Assembly (NCBI RefSeq): GCF_027158205.1
Contig: NZ_JAPVLU010000005.1
Span: forward strand, 125,251-189,250
Direction of reading: 5' to 3'
Length of the DNA: 64,000 nucleotides
Source of the DNA: Streptomyces sp. H39-S7
Lineage (GTDB): Bacteria > Actinomycetota > Actinomycetes > Streptomycetales > Streptomycetaceae
The notes beneath the pieces are model-generated. The model saw nothing but the letters and a program-made list of their open reading frames with translations. It was not told the origin of the DNA and did no database searches. Positions 17,427 through 25,962 of this stretch are shown here, piece by piece. How positions within the stretch are numbered: position 1 is the stretch's first letter; every line of letters starts with the position of its first letter. Made by a program: the position numbers and the translations under genes.

Positions 17427-18056
17427 CTACAGACCGGCGATCGGCAGCGGCAGGAGCGACCAGATCACCTTGCCGCCGGTCTCGGTGTGCGTCACGTCGC
17501 ACATCCCGCCGGCTTCCGTCGTGATGGCCTTGACCAGCAGCAGACCGCGACCGCCGGTGTCGGCGTACTCCGCCTCCAGCGCCTTGGGACGGTACGGGTG
17601 GTTGTCCTCGACGCCGAGCCGGATCCAGTCGGGCCCCACCGCGATCTCGATGGTGATCTGCGGCGACAGCAGCGCCGCGTGCCGGACGGAGTTGGTCACC
17701 AGCTCCGACACGATCAACAGGATGCCCGCCATCAGGTCGTCGCCGACGGGCATCTTCCGATCGGTGATCAGGTCCCGGACGGCGTGCCGCACCTCGGGTA
17801 CCGAGGAGTCCACCGCCGGTGCGGTGAAGCGCCACGCCCCGGCGTACGGCGGGGGCGGCGGAAACGGAGCGTCCGGCCCGCCCGAGGCCCCGAGCCCACC
17901 CGGGGCGGCCGGATCGACCAGCGCCTCGGCCGTTGCCGGATCGGGCGGGACGCTCCCGCAGACCTCCATGACGGCATGCACCATCGCCTTCGTGTGACGT
18001 ATCCCCGCAGTTCCCTCCGCTACCCGCTGCCGGGCCGCCGATGGGATCCGCCTCAC
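17427..18056 (-). CDS. GHKL ATP-binding protein (anti-sigma-factor kinase-like)
   Basis: A single-domain HATPase (GHKL/RsbW-like) of about 209 aa, a family abundant in Streptomyces as regulators of sigma factors and anti-sigma antagonists. The N box is SELVTNSVRHA, the G1 box is VEDNHP (a variant of DxG) and the G2 region is GGRGLLLV. A Pro-rich linker (PFPPPPPYAG) separates a 75-residue N-terminal region from the ATPase domain. Start is uncertain: GTG at 18056 has GGAG eight bases before it; a GTG at 18086 and an ATG at 17984 are alternatives. No anti-sigma-antagonist gene lies beside it, so the target is unknown. Confidence 0.75.
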   Translation of the reverse strand: MRRIPSAARQRVAEGTAGIRHTKAMVHAVMEVCGSVPPDPATAEALVDPAAPGGLGASGGPDAPFPPPPPYAGAWRFTAPAVDSSVPEVRHAVRDLITDRKMPVGDDLMAGILLIVSELVTNSVRHAALLSPQITIEIAVGPDWIRLGVEDNHPYRPKALEAEYADTGGRGLLLVKAITTEAGGMCDVTHTETGGKVIWSLLPLPIAGL

Positions 18057-18395
18057 GATCGAGTCTCCGGAATGAGGACAGTTCACCGGGCAGGTGCGCG
18101 CAAGTCTGCGCCTTTCGTCGCATCATGATCGTCGACGACCTGATATGTCACCCGTGCGACCGATTCCGATCGTTTGATTCCTGCTTCATGGAATGTTCCC
18201 CTGCCGGGCCGTCCGACTGACCCGCCGTCGTCGCGTGCGCCGCGCTTCCTGAGTGCGGCCACGGCCGCCTCCCCGCTTCGACAGATGTCCCCTATATGCG
18301 TTCTGCCCCTGTTTCGTCGCGGATAGGATCCGATGATCGGCCACCGGCGCACGCCGCGCGCGATGTCCTGGAACATACGGAAGGGGACCCCGGAG
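18057..18395. other. divergent intergenic region
   Basis: No gene is supported between the ATPase gene (minus) and the crotonase gene (plus). The stretch 18120-18320 is moderately AT-rich and presumably holds both promoters. The AAGGGGA ribosome site of the crotonase lies at its right end. Confidence 0.4.
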
Positions 18396-19178
18396 ATGCC
18401 CGAGCCCGGCCCACAGCCCGGACTGCTGCTGGACACCGCCGACGGCACCGCCACGGTGACGATCAGCAATCCGGCGAAGCGGAACGCCATGACCACGGAC
18501 ATGTGGGAGTCGCTCCCCGGCCTGCTGGACGGACTCGCCGCCGATCCGGCCGTGCGGGTCCTGGTGCTCACCGGGGCGAACGGCACATTCTGCGCCGGCG
18601 CGGACATCTCGGGGCTGCGGGATGCCGGCAGCGGCTCCGCCAGGACGCAGGACGCGGCGGTCAGGGCCGAGGAGGCGCTGGCCGCCTTCCCGAAGCCGAC
18701 GCTCGCGGCCGTACGCGGCTTCTGCGTGGGCGGCGGCTGCCAGCTCGCCGCCGCCTGCGACCTGCGGTTCGCGGCCGAGGGGGCGCGCTTCGGCGTCACC
18801 CCGGCCCGGCTGGGCATCGTCTACGCCTCCTCGTCCACCCGGCGGCTGGTGGAGCTGGTCGGGCCCGCCACCGCCAAGTACCTGCTGTTCTCGGCCGAAC
18901 TGATCGACCATGAGCGGGCCCTGCGGACCGGGCTCGTCGACGAGGTCCTCCCCGACGAGCAACTCGACAAGCGGGTCGCGGAGTTCACCGCCGTCCTGGC
19001 CGCGCGCTCGCAACTCACCCAGGCCGCGGCGAAGGAGTTCGCGACCCCCGGCCTGGACCCGTCGCGGATCGGCCACTGGGAGCGGCAGGCGCGCGAGAGC
19101 GGGGACACTGCCGAGGGCGTCGCCGCCTTCCTGGAGGGCCGGCCGGCCCGGTTCGACTGGTCGCCGACCACCGGCTGA
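18396..19178 (+). CDS. crotonase-fold protein lacking both hydratase glutamates
   Basis: A 260-aa enoyl-CoA hydratase/isomerase superfamily protein. The two oxyanion-hole segments are intact: FCAGADIS at residues 65-72 and GGGCQLA at 112-118. Against rat crotonase, the position of Glu144 is Gln116 and that of Glu164 is Pro136, so classical hydration is unlikely and another crotonase reaction (isomerase, hydrolase, decarboxylase) or no catalysis is more likely. Start ATG 18396 follows AAGGGGA by eight bases. It converges on a pyridoxamine-oxidase-like gene with only 10 nt between them. No pathway neighbours. Confidence 0.85.
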   Translation: MPEPGPQPGLLLDTADGTATVTISNPAKRNAMTTDMWESLPGLLDGLAADPAVRVLVLTGANGTFCAGADISGLRDAGSGSARTQDAAVRAEEALAAFPKPTLAAVRGFCVGGGCQLAAACDLRFAAEGARFGVTPARLGIVYASSSTRRLVELVGPATAKYLLFSAELIDHERALRTGLVDEVLPDEQLDKRVAEFTAVLAARSQLTQAAAKEFATPGLDPSRIGHWERQARESGDTAEGVAAFLEGRPARFDWSPTTG

Positions 19179-19188
19179 GGCCGGCCGG

Positions 19189-19875
19189 TCAGCCCGCCGG
19201 CGTACCCGCCCGCTCCGCGACGTGCGGCGGGAGCGGCACACCGGTCCGCAGGGCCGGGTCCGGCTCGGGCTCGCCCCAGGTGTGCAGCAGGGGCAGCACC
19301 CCGGCCCATACGGGCAACTCCCCGTCGGGGCCGTCGGCGTCGTCGGTGTGACCGGTGCTGGTCTTCACCGACGCCTCGTCGATCCCGAGGGCGAGCAGTG
19401 TGGTGGCGGCGAGTTCCTTGCGGGACGGGCCGCGCGCGTAGTCCCACCGGCCGGGCGCGGCCTGCTCGGACAGGACGCGCAGCCCGTGCAGCTTCTCCTC
19501 GGGATCGGCGACCACGCGCGGCACGCCGAGCACCATCGCGCTGCGGTAGTTGACGCTGTGCTCGAAGACCGACCGGGCCAGCACCAGACCGTCGATGTGG
19601 GTGACGGTGACACAGACAGGAGCCCCGGGCGACTGCACGAGGCTGCGGCTCGCGGCCGAGCCGTGCAGATAGAGGGTGTCGGCGGCGGCGTCGAACCCGT
19701 AGACCGTCGGGACCGCGAGCGGCGAGCCGTCCACCACCACCGCGAGGTGGCAGACGAAGCCGGCACCCAGTACCGCGTCGAGGTCGTCGCGGGACACGCT
19801 GCCCTGCTCCCGCAGCCGCCGATGCCGGGTCCGATCGGTGACCGGAAGCGTACGCGCGGGGATGTCGGTGGACAT
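19189..19875 (-). CDS. pyridoxamine 5'-phosphate oxidase family (split-barrel flavin-binding) protein
   Basis: A 228-aa protein with the split beta-barrel fold that binds FMN or F420. The blocks CHLAVVVDGSPLAVPTVYGFD, LYLHGSAASRS and VNYRSAMVLGVPRVV are characteristic of the NimA-like group rather than true PNP oxidase. The role is probably flavin-dependent reduction or binding of a small aromatic compound, but the substrate is unknown. ATG at 19875 has GGAGG seven bases upstream. Monocistronic, convergent with the crotonase gene. Confidence 0.82.
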   Translation of the reverse strand: MSTDIPARTLPVTDRTRHRRLREQGSVSRDDLDAVLGAGFVCHLAVVVDGSPLAVPTVYGFDAAADTLYLHGSAASRSLVQSPGAPVCVTVTHIDGLVLARSVFEHSVNYRSAMVLGVPRVVADPEEKLHGLRVLSEQAAPGRWDYARGPSRKELAATTLLALGIDEASVKTSTGHTDDADGPDGELPVWAGVLPLLHTWGEPEPDPALRTGVPLPPHVAERAGTPAG

Positions 19876-20053
19876 GGAGGGCCTCCGTAGGAACGTGCGG
19901 CGGATGCGTCGATACTATCGATCTCGGCGCTTCCGTGGTTCGCCGTCAACGAATTCATCTATTCAATCTTCCCTTTACAACGCTTTCCGTCGCAGTGGCC
20001 GGAACGCGCGCTCACCTCTCGGCAACATGCTGACCGGTCGGTAACCTGGTTGT

Positions 20054-20923
20054 ATGACTACTACCGCCTCGGACCCCCGCGCGTCGCGCCGCTGTCAGAA
20101 CACTCTCAACCCGCTGCACTCCAGCACGTACTTCTCGCCGGAGTTCGGCACCGAACTCGCGCGGCTCGGCCTCGAGCCCGGCAGCATGACGTACTTCGCG
20201 GGCCGGGCGGCGCCGCTGGGAGCGGTCGGAGCCGGTACCGTCACCGCCACCTTCTACAACTTCAACCACGACCTGGTCGCCCGGCACATCCCGCGCGCCT
20301 GGACGATCGCCACCCCCGAGGCCGTCATCGACGCGCGGCTGCGCTCCGTCGACACCGCGCTCACCCGGCTGCTCGGCGCGGAGGCCGTCGCCTCGCCCGA
20401 GATGGCGGAGGCTGCCGCCCTGGCGCTGCGCGCCACCGAAGCCTGCGAACGGGCCGCCCGCCCGCTCTACGCCGCCAACGCCGACCTGGCGGTGCCCACG
20501 GCGCCGCACCTCGCGCTCTGGCACGCCGCCACGCTGCTGCGCGAGCACCGGGGCGACGGACACCTCGCCGCGCTGGTCGCGGCCCAGCTCGACGGCCTGG
20601 AGGCCCTGGTCACCCACACCGCCACCGGCAAGGGCTTCACCCCGCGCTTCGTCCAGGCCAGCAGGGGCTGGACGGCCGAGCAGTGGACCGCCGCCCAGGA
20701 CCGGCTGCGCGAGCGCGGGCTGCTGGACGCCGCGGGCGAGCTCACGGACGCGGGCGTCGCGCTGCGGCGCGAGGTCGAAGCCGTCACCGACCGCGTCGAC
20801 CGGGCCCCGTACGAGCACCTCGGCGCCACCGGCGTGGACCGCCTCACCGAACTGGCCGGATCCTTCACCCAGACCGCCCTGGCGTCCGGCGCCTTCCCGC
20901 TGGAGCACTTCGGCAAGGGCTGA
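20054..20923 (+). CDS. SCO6745-family helix-turn-helix-like protein
   Basis: A 289-aa, almost wholly alpha-helical protein, rich in Ala and Leu, without membrane spans. I recognise it as the actinobacterial SCO6745 (SalK-like) family. The N-terminal half (HSSTYFSPEF, YFAGRAAPLG) and the C-terminal winged-helix-like half (DRLRERGLLDAAGELTDAG) fit this family. Function is not established, though members occur near antibiotic-regulatory genes. A TAACCT hexamer ends seven bases before the ATG, and no ribosome site is seen, so the message could be leaderless. A cluster of short tandem repeats follows its stop. Confidence 0.7.
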   Translation: MTTTASDPRASRRCQNTLNPLHSSTYFSPEFGTELARLGLEPGSMTYFAGRAAPLGAVGAGTVTATFYNFNHDLVARHIPRAWTIATPEAVIDARLRSVDTALTRLLGAEAVASPEMAEAAALALRATEACERAARPLYAANADLAVPTAPHLALWHAATLLREHRGDGHLAALVAAQLDGLEALVTHTATGKGFTPRFVQASRGWTAEQWTAAQDRLRERGLLDAAGELTDAGVALRREVEAVTDRVDRAPYEHLGATGVDRLTELAGSFTQTALASGAFPLEHFGKG

Positions 20924-20953
20924 GAGCCGAGACAGGTGCTGCGCCCCGGATCG

Positions 20954-21031
20954 CGCGGTCGTGCGGTCGTGCAGGTCGTGCGGTCGTGGGACTCTCGCGG
21001 CACGTAGGCGGCACGTAGGCGGCACGTAGGC
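20954..21031. repeat. short tandem repeats between the SCO6745-like and winged-helix genes
   Basis: Two blocks adjoin. At 20954-20989 GCGGTCGTG-type units recur four times with small changes. At 20999-21031 three exact copies of the 11-mer GGCACGTAGGC lie head to tail. They begin about 30 nt after a stop codon and end 21 nt before the next ATG. Confidence 0.85.
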
Positions 21032-21051
21032 GCTACGGGCAGGATGGGCCC

Positions 21052-22164
21052 ATGCCGGAATTGACGCCCGCCCACGTTCGGTCATGGCGCGTCCACGCCC
21101 AGGGGCTGGCCGGCGTGCCGGACCGCGTCGGGGTCGCCGACGCGGCACGCGCGGCCGGAGCGCTGCAGGCGCAGGACGCCAAGGCCTGCCGGTTGCAGGT
21201 GCGCGCCAGGACCTCGGGGCGCACCGCCGAGGACGTCGACGCCGCGTGCGGCGCCGGTGACCGGTCGCTGGTCCGCACGTGGCTGATGCGCGGCACCCTG
21301 CACGCCGTCCCCGCGGCGGACGTGCGCTGGATGACGTCGCTGCTGGGCCCGCGAGCGGCCGCCGCCCAGCGCGGCCGGCGGCTGCGGCTCGGCCTGGACG
21401 AGGAGACCTGCGCCCGCGCGCTTCCCGCGCTGGAGAAGGTACTGGCCGGACGTCCGCCGATGCTCCGCGACGACCTCGTGCACCGGCTCGGCGAGCTCGG
21501 CGTCACCCTGGATCCGCGCAGCCAGGCGCCGGCCCATCTGATGCTGTACGCGGCGGCTGCGGGCCTGGTGTGCCGGGGGCCCGAGGCCGACGGCGACAAG
21601 TCGACTTATGTGCTGTGCGAAGAGTGGCTCGACGGGGTCGTGGGACCGGACCTGTCCGGGACCGAGGCACTGGCCGCGCTCGCTGAGCGGTATGTGTCCG
21701 CCTACGGGCCCGCGACCGAGAAGGACTTCGCCAAGTGGTCCGGCCTGCCCCTGGGCCAGGCCCGCAGCGGCATCCGGTCGGCCGGGGAGAAACTGACGGA
21801 GATCGCGGGACCGGACGGCCCGCTGTGGGTGCTGTCCGGCACCGATACGCCGCCGCCGGCACCGTCGGTCCGGCTGATCGGGCATTTCGACCCGTACCTG
21901 CTCGGCTATCAGGACCGGGACCTGCTGCTGGACCCGTCCTTCGCCCGTCTCGTCGCGACCGGCGGCGGCATCATTTCCCCGTGCCTGCTGGTGGACGGTG
22001 AGGTCGTCGGCACCTGGCGGCACGAGCGCGGTCCCGGTGGCCGACTGACCGTCCGCGTCGAGCCCTTCCGGGCGCTGGGCGACGCCGCCGTGTACGGCAT
22101 CGGGGCCGAGGTCGCCGACCTGGGCCGTTTCCTCGGAGCCGAGGCCGACTGGGAGTGGGCCTGA
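21052..22164 (+). CDS. winged-helix DNA-binding protein, AlkZ/YcaQ-like
   Basis: A 370-aa protein of the tandem winged-helix family (HTH_42) that includes the Streptomyces DNA glycosylase AlkZ and E. coli YcaQ. The catalytic QxD/QxQ motif of those glycosylases would align with LQAQD at residues 38-42, giving Q39 and Q41. RTWLMRGTLH near residue 76 and LIGHFDPYLLGYQDRD near the C-terminus are also family blocks. It may be a base-excision glycosylase of the YcaQ or AlkZ-like branch (inference). AGGA lies eight bases before the ATG. Downstream is an unrelated convergent transporter gene. Confidence 0.75.
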   Translation: MPELTPAHVRSWRVHAQGLAGVPDRVGVADAARAAGALQAQDAKACRLQVRARTSGRTAEDVDAACGAGDRSLVRTWLMRGTLHAVPAADVRWMTSLLGPRAAAAQRGRRLRLGLDEETCARALPALEKVLAGRPPMLRDDLVHRLGELGVTLDPRSQAPAHLMLYAAAAGLVCRGPEADGDKSTYVLCEEWLDGVVGPDLSGTEALAALAERYVSAYGPATEKDFAKWSGLPLGQARSGIRSAGEKLTEIAGPDGPLWVLSGTDTPPPAPSVRLIGHFDPYLLGYQDRDLLLDPSFARLVATGGGIISPCLLVDGEVVGTWRHERGPGGRLTVRVEPFRALGDAAVYGIGAEVADLGRFLGAEADWEWA

Positions 22165-22198
22165 GGGCCATGGCGGGGCGGTGGGCGCCGACCGGCAC

Positions 22199-23092
22199 TC
22201 AGTTCGCACTCGTCGTGGATTCCCGCTCCGGCTGGGCGCCGGACTGGGCGCACGGCATCGCGGGGTGCCGGCCGAGCAGTACCACCCCCACCGTGATCGC
22301 CGCGAGCCCAGCCACCTCCCAGGCCAGCGCGCCGGGCGTCACCCGCAACCGGTCCCCGAGGAAGCCGATGCCGCAGGCGATCCCCGCCAGCGGCTGCGCG
22401 GCTGTCAGCGCCGGCAGTGACATCCGCAGGGGAGCGGTCTCGAAGGCGCTCTGTACGAGGACGAGCCCGGTGAGCCCGATCGCCGCAACCACGTACGGCT
22501 CCCAGTGCACCGCCAGTATCTGGACGCCGCCCTCATGGGCCAGCTCACTGCAGGTCCGCGTCAGCGCGTCCTGCAGCCCGTAGAGCAGGCCGGCCGCCAG
22601 CGCCAACAGCGTCGCCTCGGGAGACGACGGCAGCCGTTTGGCACAGGCCACCAGCAGCAGCGCGAGGCCGACGACGATCCCCAGCACCAGCCAGTGCCGC
22701 AGCGCTCCCGCCTCCGCACCGCCCCCCATCGGCTGTCCGGCGACGATGAACGCCGTCACGCCGAGGGCCAGCAGCGCGACGCCCGCCCAGCCGCTGCGGC
22801 CCAGCGGCTGCCCCGACAGCCATCGGGACAGCGCCAGGGCGAACAGCAGGTTCGTCGCGAGGAGCGGTTCGACGAGGGAGACCTCGCCGCGCGCCAGGGC
22901 CAGCGCCCCGAGGACCTGGCCGCCGATCATGAGCGCCATGCCCAGCAGCCACTGAGGCATCTTGATCAGGTCGAGGAGGAGGCGGAAGGAGAGGAAGTCG
23001 GCGAGCGGGGCACGCTGCGCCGCGCGCTGCTGCAGTACGAAACCCAGTCCGAGGCAACAGGCGGCACCGACTCCGAGCAGGAACACGGCCAC
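22199..23092 (-). CDS. DMT-superfamily (EamA-like) transporter
   Basis: A 297-aa membrane protein with about ten hydrophobic helices in two homologous halves, starting without a signal peptide (MAVFLLGVGAACCLGLGFVLQQ). The arrangement and Gly/Ala-rich helices fit the drug/metabolite transporter superfamily; substrate is unknown. Start GTG at 23092 has AAGGTGG four bases upstream. The C-terminal 20 residues (after VVLLGRHPAM) are hydrophilic and would lie in the cytoplasm. Confidence 0.83.
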   Translation of the reverse strand: MAVFLLGVGAACCLGLGFVLQQRAAQRAPLADFLSFRLLLDLIKMPQWLLGMALMIGGQVLGALALARGEVSLVEPLLATNLLFALALSRWLSGQPLGRSGWAGVALLALGVTAFIVAGQPMGGGAEAGALRHWLVLGIVVGLALLLVACAKRLPSSPEATLLALAAGLLYGLQDALTRTCSELAHEGGVQILAVHWEPYVVAAIGLTGLVLVQSAFETAPLRMSLPALTAAQPLAGIACGIGFLGDRLRVTPGALAWEVAGLAAITVGVVLLGRHPAMPCAQSGAQPERESTTSAN

Positions 23093-23416
23093 GCGGCCAC
23101 CTTAGCTCCCGTGACGCGCGACCGGCCGCCCCGTCGATCCAAGGGGATCCGCAGGGATCCAGGGCAGACCCAGGTGGAGCAAACGGACCCGGACAGGCCC
23201 CCACAGCCTGCCCAGGTCCGTGTCCGGGGTGTCCCCACGTCGACCGTCGCGGGCCAGGCGACCGGCCTCCCGGTCCGAGGGATCCTGATCGGTCAGGGCT
23301 TGGACGCGGGCCGGGGCATTCCGGTTCCGCACCCGTGCGATGTCTGCCCCGTCCTTCCCCCGTCCTGCCCCCCGCCGGTTCCGCGCCCGTTGCGGGGCGG
23401 CGGCCGCCGGCCCGGG
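23093..23416. other. intergenic stretch without a gene
   Basis: No coding sequence is supported between the ABC-F gene and the DMT gene, both on the minus strand. A weak interrupted hairpin (CGGACC at 23184-23189 with GGTCCG at 23215-23220) could act as a terminator, but the pairing is poor. Confidence 0.4.
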
Positions 23417-25054
23417 TCAGGCCTCCGTGACCCGGCCGTCCGCGACCTCGATGCGCCGGGTGGTGCTCACCGCGTCCAGCATCCGCCGGTCGTGCGTGAC
23501 CAGCAGCAGCGTGCCGTTGTACGAGGAGAGCGCCGACTCCAGCTGCTCGAGCGCGGGCAGGTCCAGGTGGTTGGTCGGCTCGTCGAGGACCAGCAGGTTG
23601 ACGCCGCGGGCCTGGAGCAGGGCCAGCGCGGCCCGCGTCCGCTCCCCCGGTGAGAGCGTCGCCGCCGGGCGCAGCACGTGGGCGGCCTTCAGGCCGAACT
23701 TGGCGAGCAGCGTCCGCACGTCGGCGGGCTCCAGGTCGGGGACGGACGCCGCGAACGCGTCCATCAGCGGCTCTTCGCCGAAGAACAGTCCGCGGGCCTG
23801 GTCCACCTCGCCCACGACGACTCCCGGGCCGAGCGCGGCGTTGCCGGCGTCCAGCGGAAGCCGGCCCAGGAGCGCGGCGAGCAGCGTGGACTTGCCGGAG
23901 CCGTTGGCGCCGGTGATCGCGACCCGGTCCGCCCAGTCGATCTGCAGGTCCACCGGGCCGAACGTGAAGTCACCGCGGCGGACCTCGGCGCCGCGCAGCG
24001 TCGCCACCACGGCCCCGGAGCGGGGCGCCGCGGCGATCTCCATCTTGAGCTCCCACTCCTTGCGGGGCTCGTCGACGACGTCGAGACGTTCGATCATGCG
24101 CTGGGTCTGGCGGGCCTTGGCGGCCTGCTTCTCGGACGCCTCGCTGCGGAACTTGCGGCCGATCTTGTCGTTGTCCGTCGCCTTGCGGCGGGCGTTCTTG
24201 ACGCCCTGGTCCATCCACGAGCGCTGCATCTGGCCTCGTGCTTCGAGGGAGGACTTCTTGTCGGCGAACTCGTCGTACTCCTCACGGGCGTGCCGGCGGG
24301 CGACCTCCCGCTCCTCCAGGTACGCCTCGTAGCCACCGCCGTAGGTGTTCACCTGCTGCTGGGCGAGGTCGAGTTCGACGACCTTGGTGACGGTGCGGGC
24401 GAGGAACTCGCGGTCGTGGCTGACGACGACGGTGCCGGCGCGCAGCCCCTTGACGAACTTCTCCAGCCGGTCGAGGCCGTCCAGGTCCAGGTCGTTGGTG
24501 GGCTCGTCGAGCAGGAACACGTCGTAGCGGCTGAGCAGCAGCGAGGCGAGCCCCGCACGTGCGGCCTGGCCGCCGGAGAGCGAGGTCATCTGCTGGTCGA
24601 GGCCGATGGACAGCCCGAGCGAGGCCGCGACCTCCTCGGAGCGCTCCTCCAGGTCCGCGCCGCCGAGGTCGAGCCAGCGCTCCAGCCCGGTGGAATACGC
24701 GTCGTCCGCACCGGGCGCCTCGTCGACCAGCGCCTGCGTGGCGGCGTCGAGCGCGCTCTGCGCGGCGGCAACGCCGGTTCGGCGGGCGAGGAAGTCCCGT
24801 ACGGTCTCCCCTGCACGCCGGTCGGGCTCCTGCGGGAGGTGGCCGACGGCGGCGCTGGGCGGGCTCAGTCGCAGCACCCCCTGCTCGGGGGTGTCGAGCC
24901 CGGCGAGCAGCCGCAGCAGCGTCGACTTGCCGGCGCCGTTGGCACCGACCAGGCCGATGACATCGCCGGGGGCGACGACGAGTTCGAGGCCGGAGAACAG
25001 GACTCGGTCCCCATGTCCTGCGGCAAGATCCTTGGCAACAAGAGTGGCACTCAT
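23417..25054 (-). CDS. ABC-F family ATPase (ribosome-associated)
   Basis: A 545-aa duplicated ABC protein without membrane spans, hence ABC-F. Walker A motifs are GANGAGKST (about residue 38) and GANGSGKST (about 383). Signatures are LSGGQ and LSPGE, and Walker B segments are VFLLDEPTNDLDL and LLVLDEPTNHLDL. The 85-residue interdomain linker is charged and helical (EVARRHAREEYDEF onwards), as in factors that reach the ribosomal P site. It may help translation or antibiotic tolerance; it is not clearly one of the known resistance subgroups. The start ATG is only 17 nt from that of the divergent dimethylargininase gene, and its AGGATC ribosome site lies in that short gap. Confidence 0.87.
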   Translation of the reverse strand: MSATLVAKDLAAGHGDRVLFSGLELVVAPGDVIGLVGANGAGKSTLLRLLAGLDTPEQGVLRLSPPSAAVGHLPQEPDRRAGETVRDFLARRTGVAAAQSALDAATQALVDEAPGADDAYSTGLERWLDLGGADLEERSEEVAASLGLSIGLDQQMTSLSGGQAARAGLASLLLSRYDVFLLDEPTNDLDLDGLDRLEKFVKGLRAGTVVVSHDREFLARTVTKVVELDLAQQQVNTYGGGYEAYLEEREVARRHAREEYDEFADKKSSLEARGQMQRSWMDQGVKNARRKATDNDKIGRKFRSEASEKQAAKARQTQRMIERLDVVDEPRKEWELKMEIAAAPRSGAVVATLRGAEVRRGDFTFGPVDLQIDWADRVAITGANGSGKSTLLAALLGRLPLDAGNAALGPGVVVGEVDQARGLFFGEEPLMDAFAASVPDLEPADVRTLLAKFGLKAAHVLRPAATLSPGERTRAALALLQARGVNLLVLDEPTNHLDLPALEQLESALSSYNGTLLLVTHDRRMLDAVSTTRRIEVADGRVTEA

Positions 25055-25071
25055 CAGGGAGCAGATCCTAT

Positions 25072-25854
25072 ATGCCCAGCAAGAAGGCGATCGTCCGCCG
25101 TCCCAGTCCGCGCCTGGCCGAGGGCCTGGTCACGCACATCGCCCGCTCGCCGGTCGACCCGGCCCTGGCGCTGCGGCAGTGGGAGCGCTACACCGCCGTC
25201 CTCGCGGAGCACGGCTGGGAGACGGTCGAGGCCGCTCCGGCGGACGACTGCCCGGACGGGGTGTTCGTCGAGGACGCCATGGTCGTCTTCCGGAACGTGG
25301 CGCTGATCTCACGTCCCGGCGCCCTGTCGCGGCGGCCCGAGACGGCCGGCGCCGAGGAGGCCGCGGTCGCCCTCGGCTGCTCGGTGAACCGGGTCCGGGA
25401 GCCCGGGACGCTGGACGGCGGCGACGTACTGAAGGTCGGGGACACCCTGTACGTCGGCCTGGGCGGGCGCACCAACGCGGAGGGCGTACGGCAGCTGCGC
25501 GCGGTCTTCGAGCCGCTGGGCGCGCGGGTGGTCGCCGTTCCCGTGGCGAAGGTGCTGCACCTGAAATCGGCGGTGACGGCACTGCCGGACGGAACGGTCA
25601 TCGGTTACCCGCCACTGGTCGACGATCCGGCCGTCTTTACGCACTTCCGACCGGTACCGGAGGAGGCTGGGTCACACGTGGTGCTCCTTGGCGGAGACGT
25701 GCTGCTCATGGCCGCCGGCGCTCCCCGGAGCGCGGAGCTGCTGAGCGGCCTGGGATACCGGCCGGTTCTGGTCGACATCAGCGAATTCGAGAAGTTGGAA
25801 GGCTGCGTCACGTGCTTGTCCGTACGGCTGCGGGACCTGTCCGAGCAGTCGTAG
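25072..25854 (+). CDS. ddaH: dimethylargininase (NG,NG-dimethylarginine dimethylaminohydrolase)
   Basis: A 260-aa amidinotransferase-superfamily enzyme that hydrolyses methylated arginine to citrulline. The catalytic His is H163 in VLHLKSAVT and the nucleophile is C248 in EGCVTCLS; substrate-binding acids lie in FVEDAMVVF and LDGGDVL. Length and motifs agree with the bacterial DDAH family, although arginine deiminase-like variants exist. The ATG follows AGGGAG by ten bases, inside the 17-nt gap shared with the divergent ABC-F gene, so both transcripts must have overlapping control regions. Confidence 0.92.
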   Translation: MPSKKAIVRRPSPRLAEGLVTHIARSPVDPALALRQWERYTAVLAEHGWETVEAAPADDCPDGVFVEDAMVVFRNVALISRPGALSRRPETAGAEEAAVALGCSVNRVREPGTLDGGDVLKVGDTLYVGLGGRTNAEGVRQLRAVFEPLGARVVAVPVAKVLHLKSAVTALPDGTVIGYPPLVDDPAVFTHFRPVPEEAGSHVVLLGGDVLLMAAGAPRSAELLSGLGYRPVLVDISEFEKLEGCVTCLSVRLRDLSEQS

Positions 25855-25882
25855 TTGCCCCATACACCCAGCAGGGCGTCGG

Positions 25883-25912
25883 TTGCCTTTTCGGCGACTC
25901 ATAACCTACGGT
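25883..25912 (+). promoter_or_regulatory. promoter of the acyl-ACP desaturase gene
   Basis: TTGCCT (25883-25888) and TACGGT (25907-25912) are separated by 18 bp, close to the Streptomyces vegetative consensus. Transcription would start about 45 nt before the desaturase GTG. Confidence 0.5.
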
Positions 25913-25935
25913 TGCGTAACTTACGTCCCCGTAGG
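25905..25935. promoter_or_regulatory. nested palindrome, candidate operator of the desaturase gene
   Basis: Outer arms CCTACGG (25905-25911) and CCGTAGG (25929-25935) enclose an inner palindrome CGTAA-C-TTACG (25915-25925). It covers the -10 element and the expected start site, so a dimeric repressor bound here would block transcription. A fatty-acid-responsive regulator is plausible but not shown. Confidence 0.5.
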
Positions 25936-25962
25936 TGCCTTGCCAGCCGTCAGGAGCCACCA

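Noticed and set aside
20999..21031. Three 11-mer repeats as a CRISPR-like or iteron array
   Set aside because: No spacers, no cas or replication genes, and units adjoin directly; a simple tandem duplication.
23184..23220. Inverted repeat as a terminator of the first ABC-F gene
   Set aside because: Only six outer and four inner base pairs with an internal loop; too weak to call.
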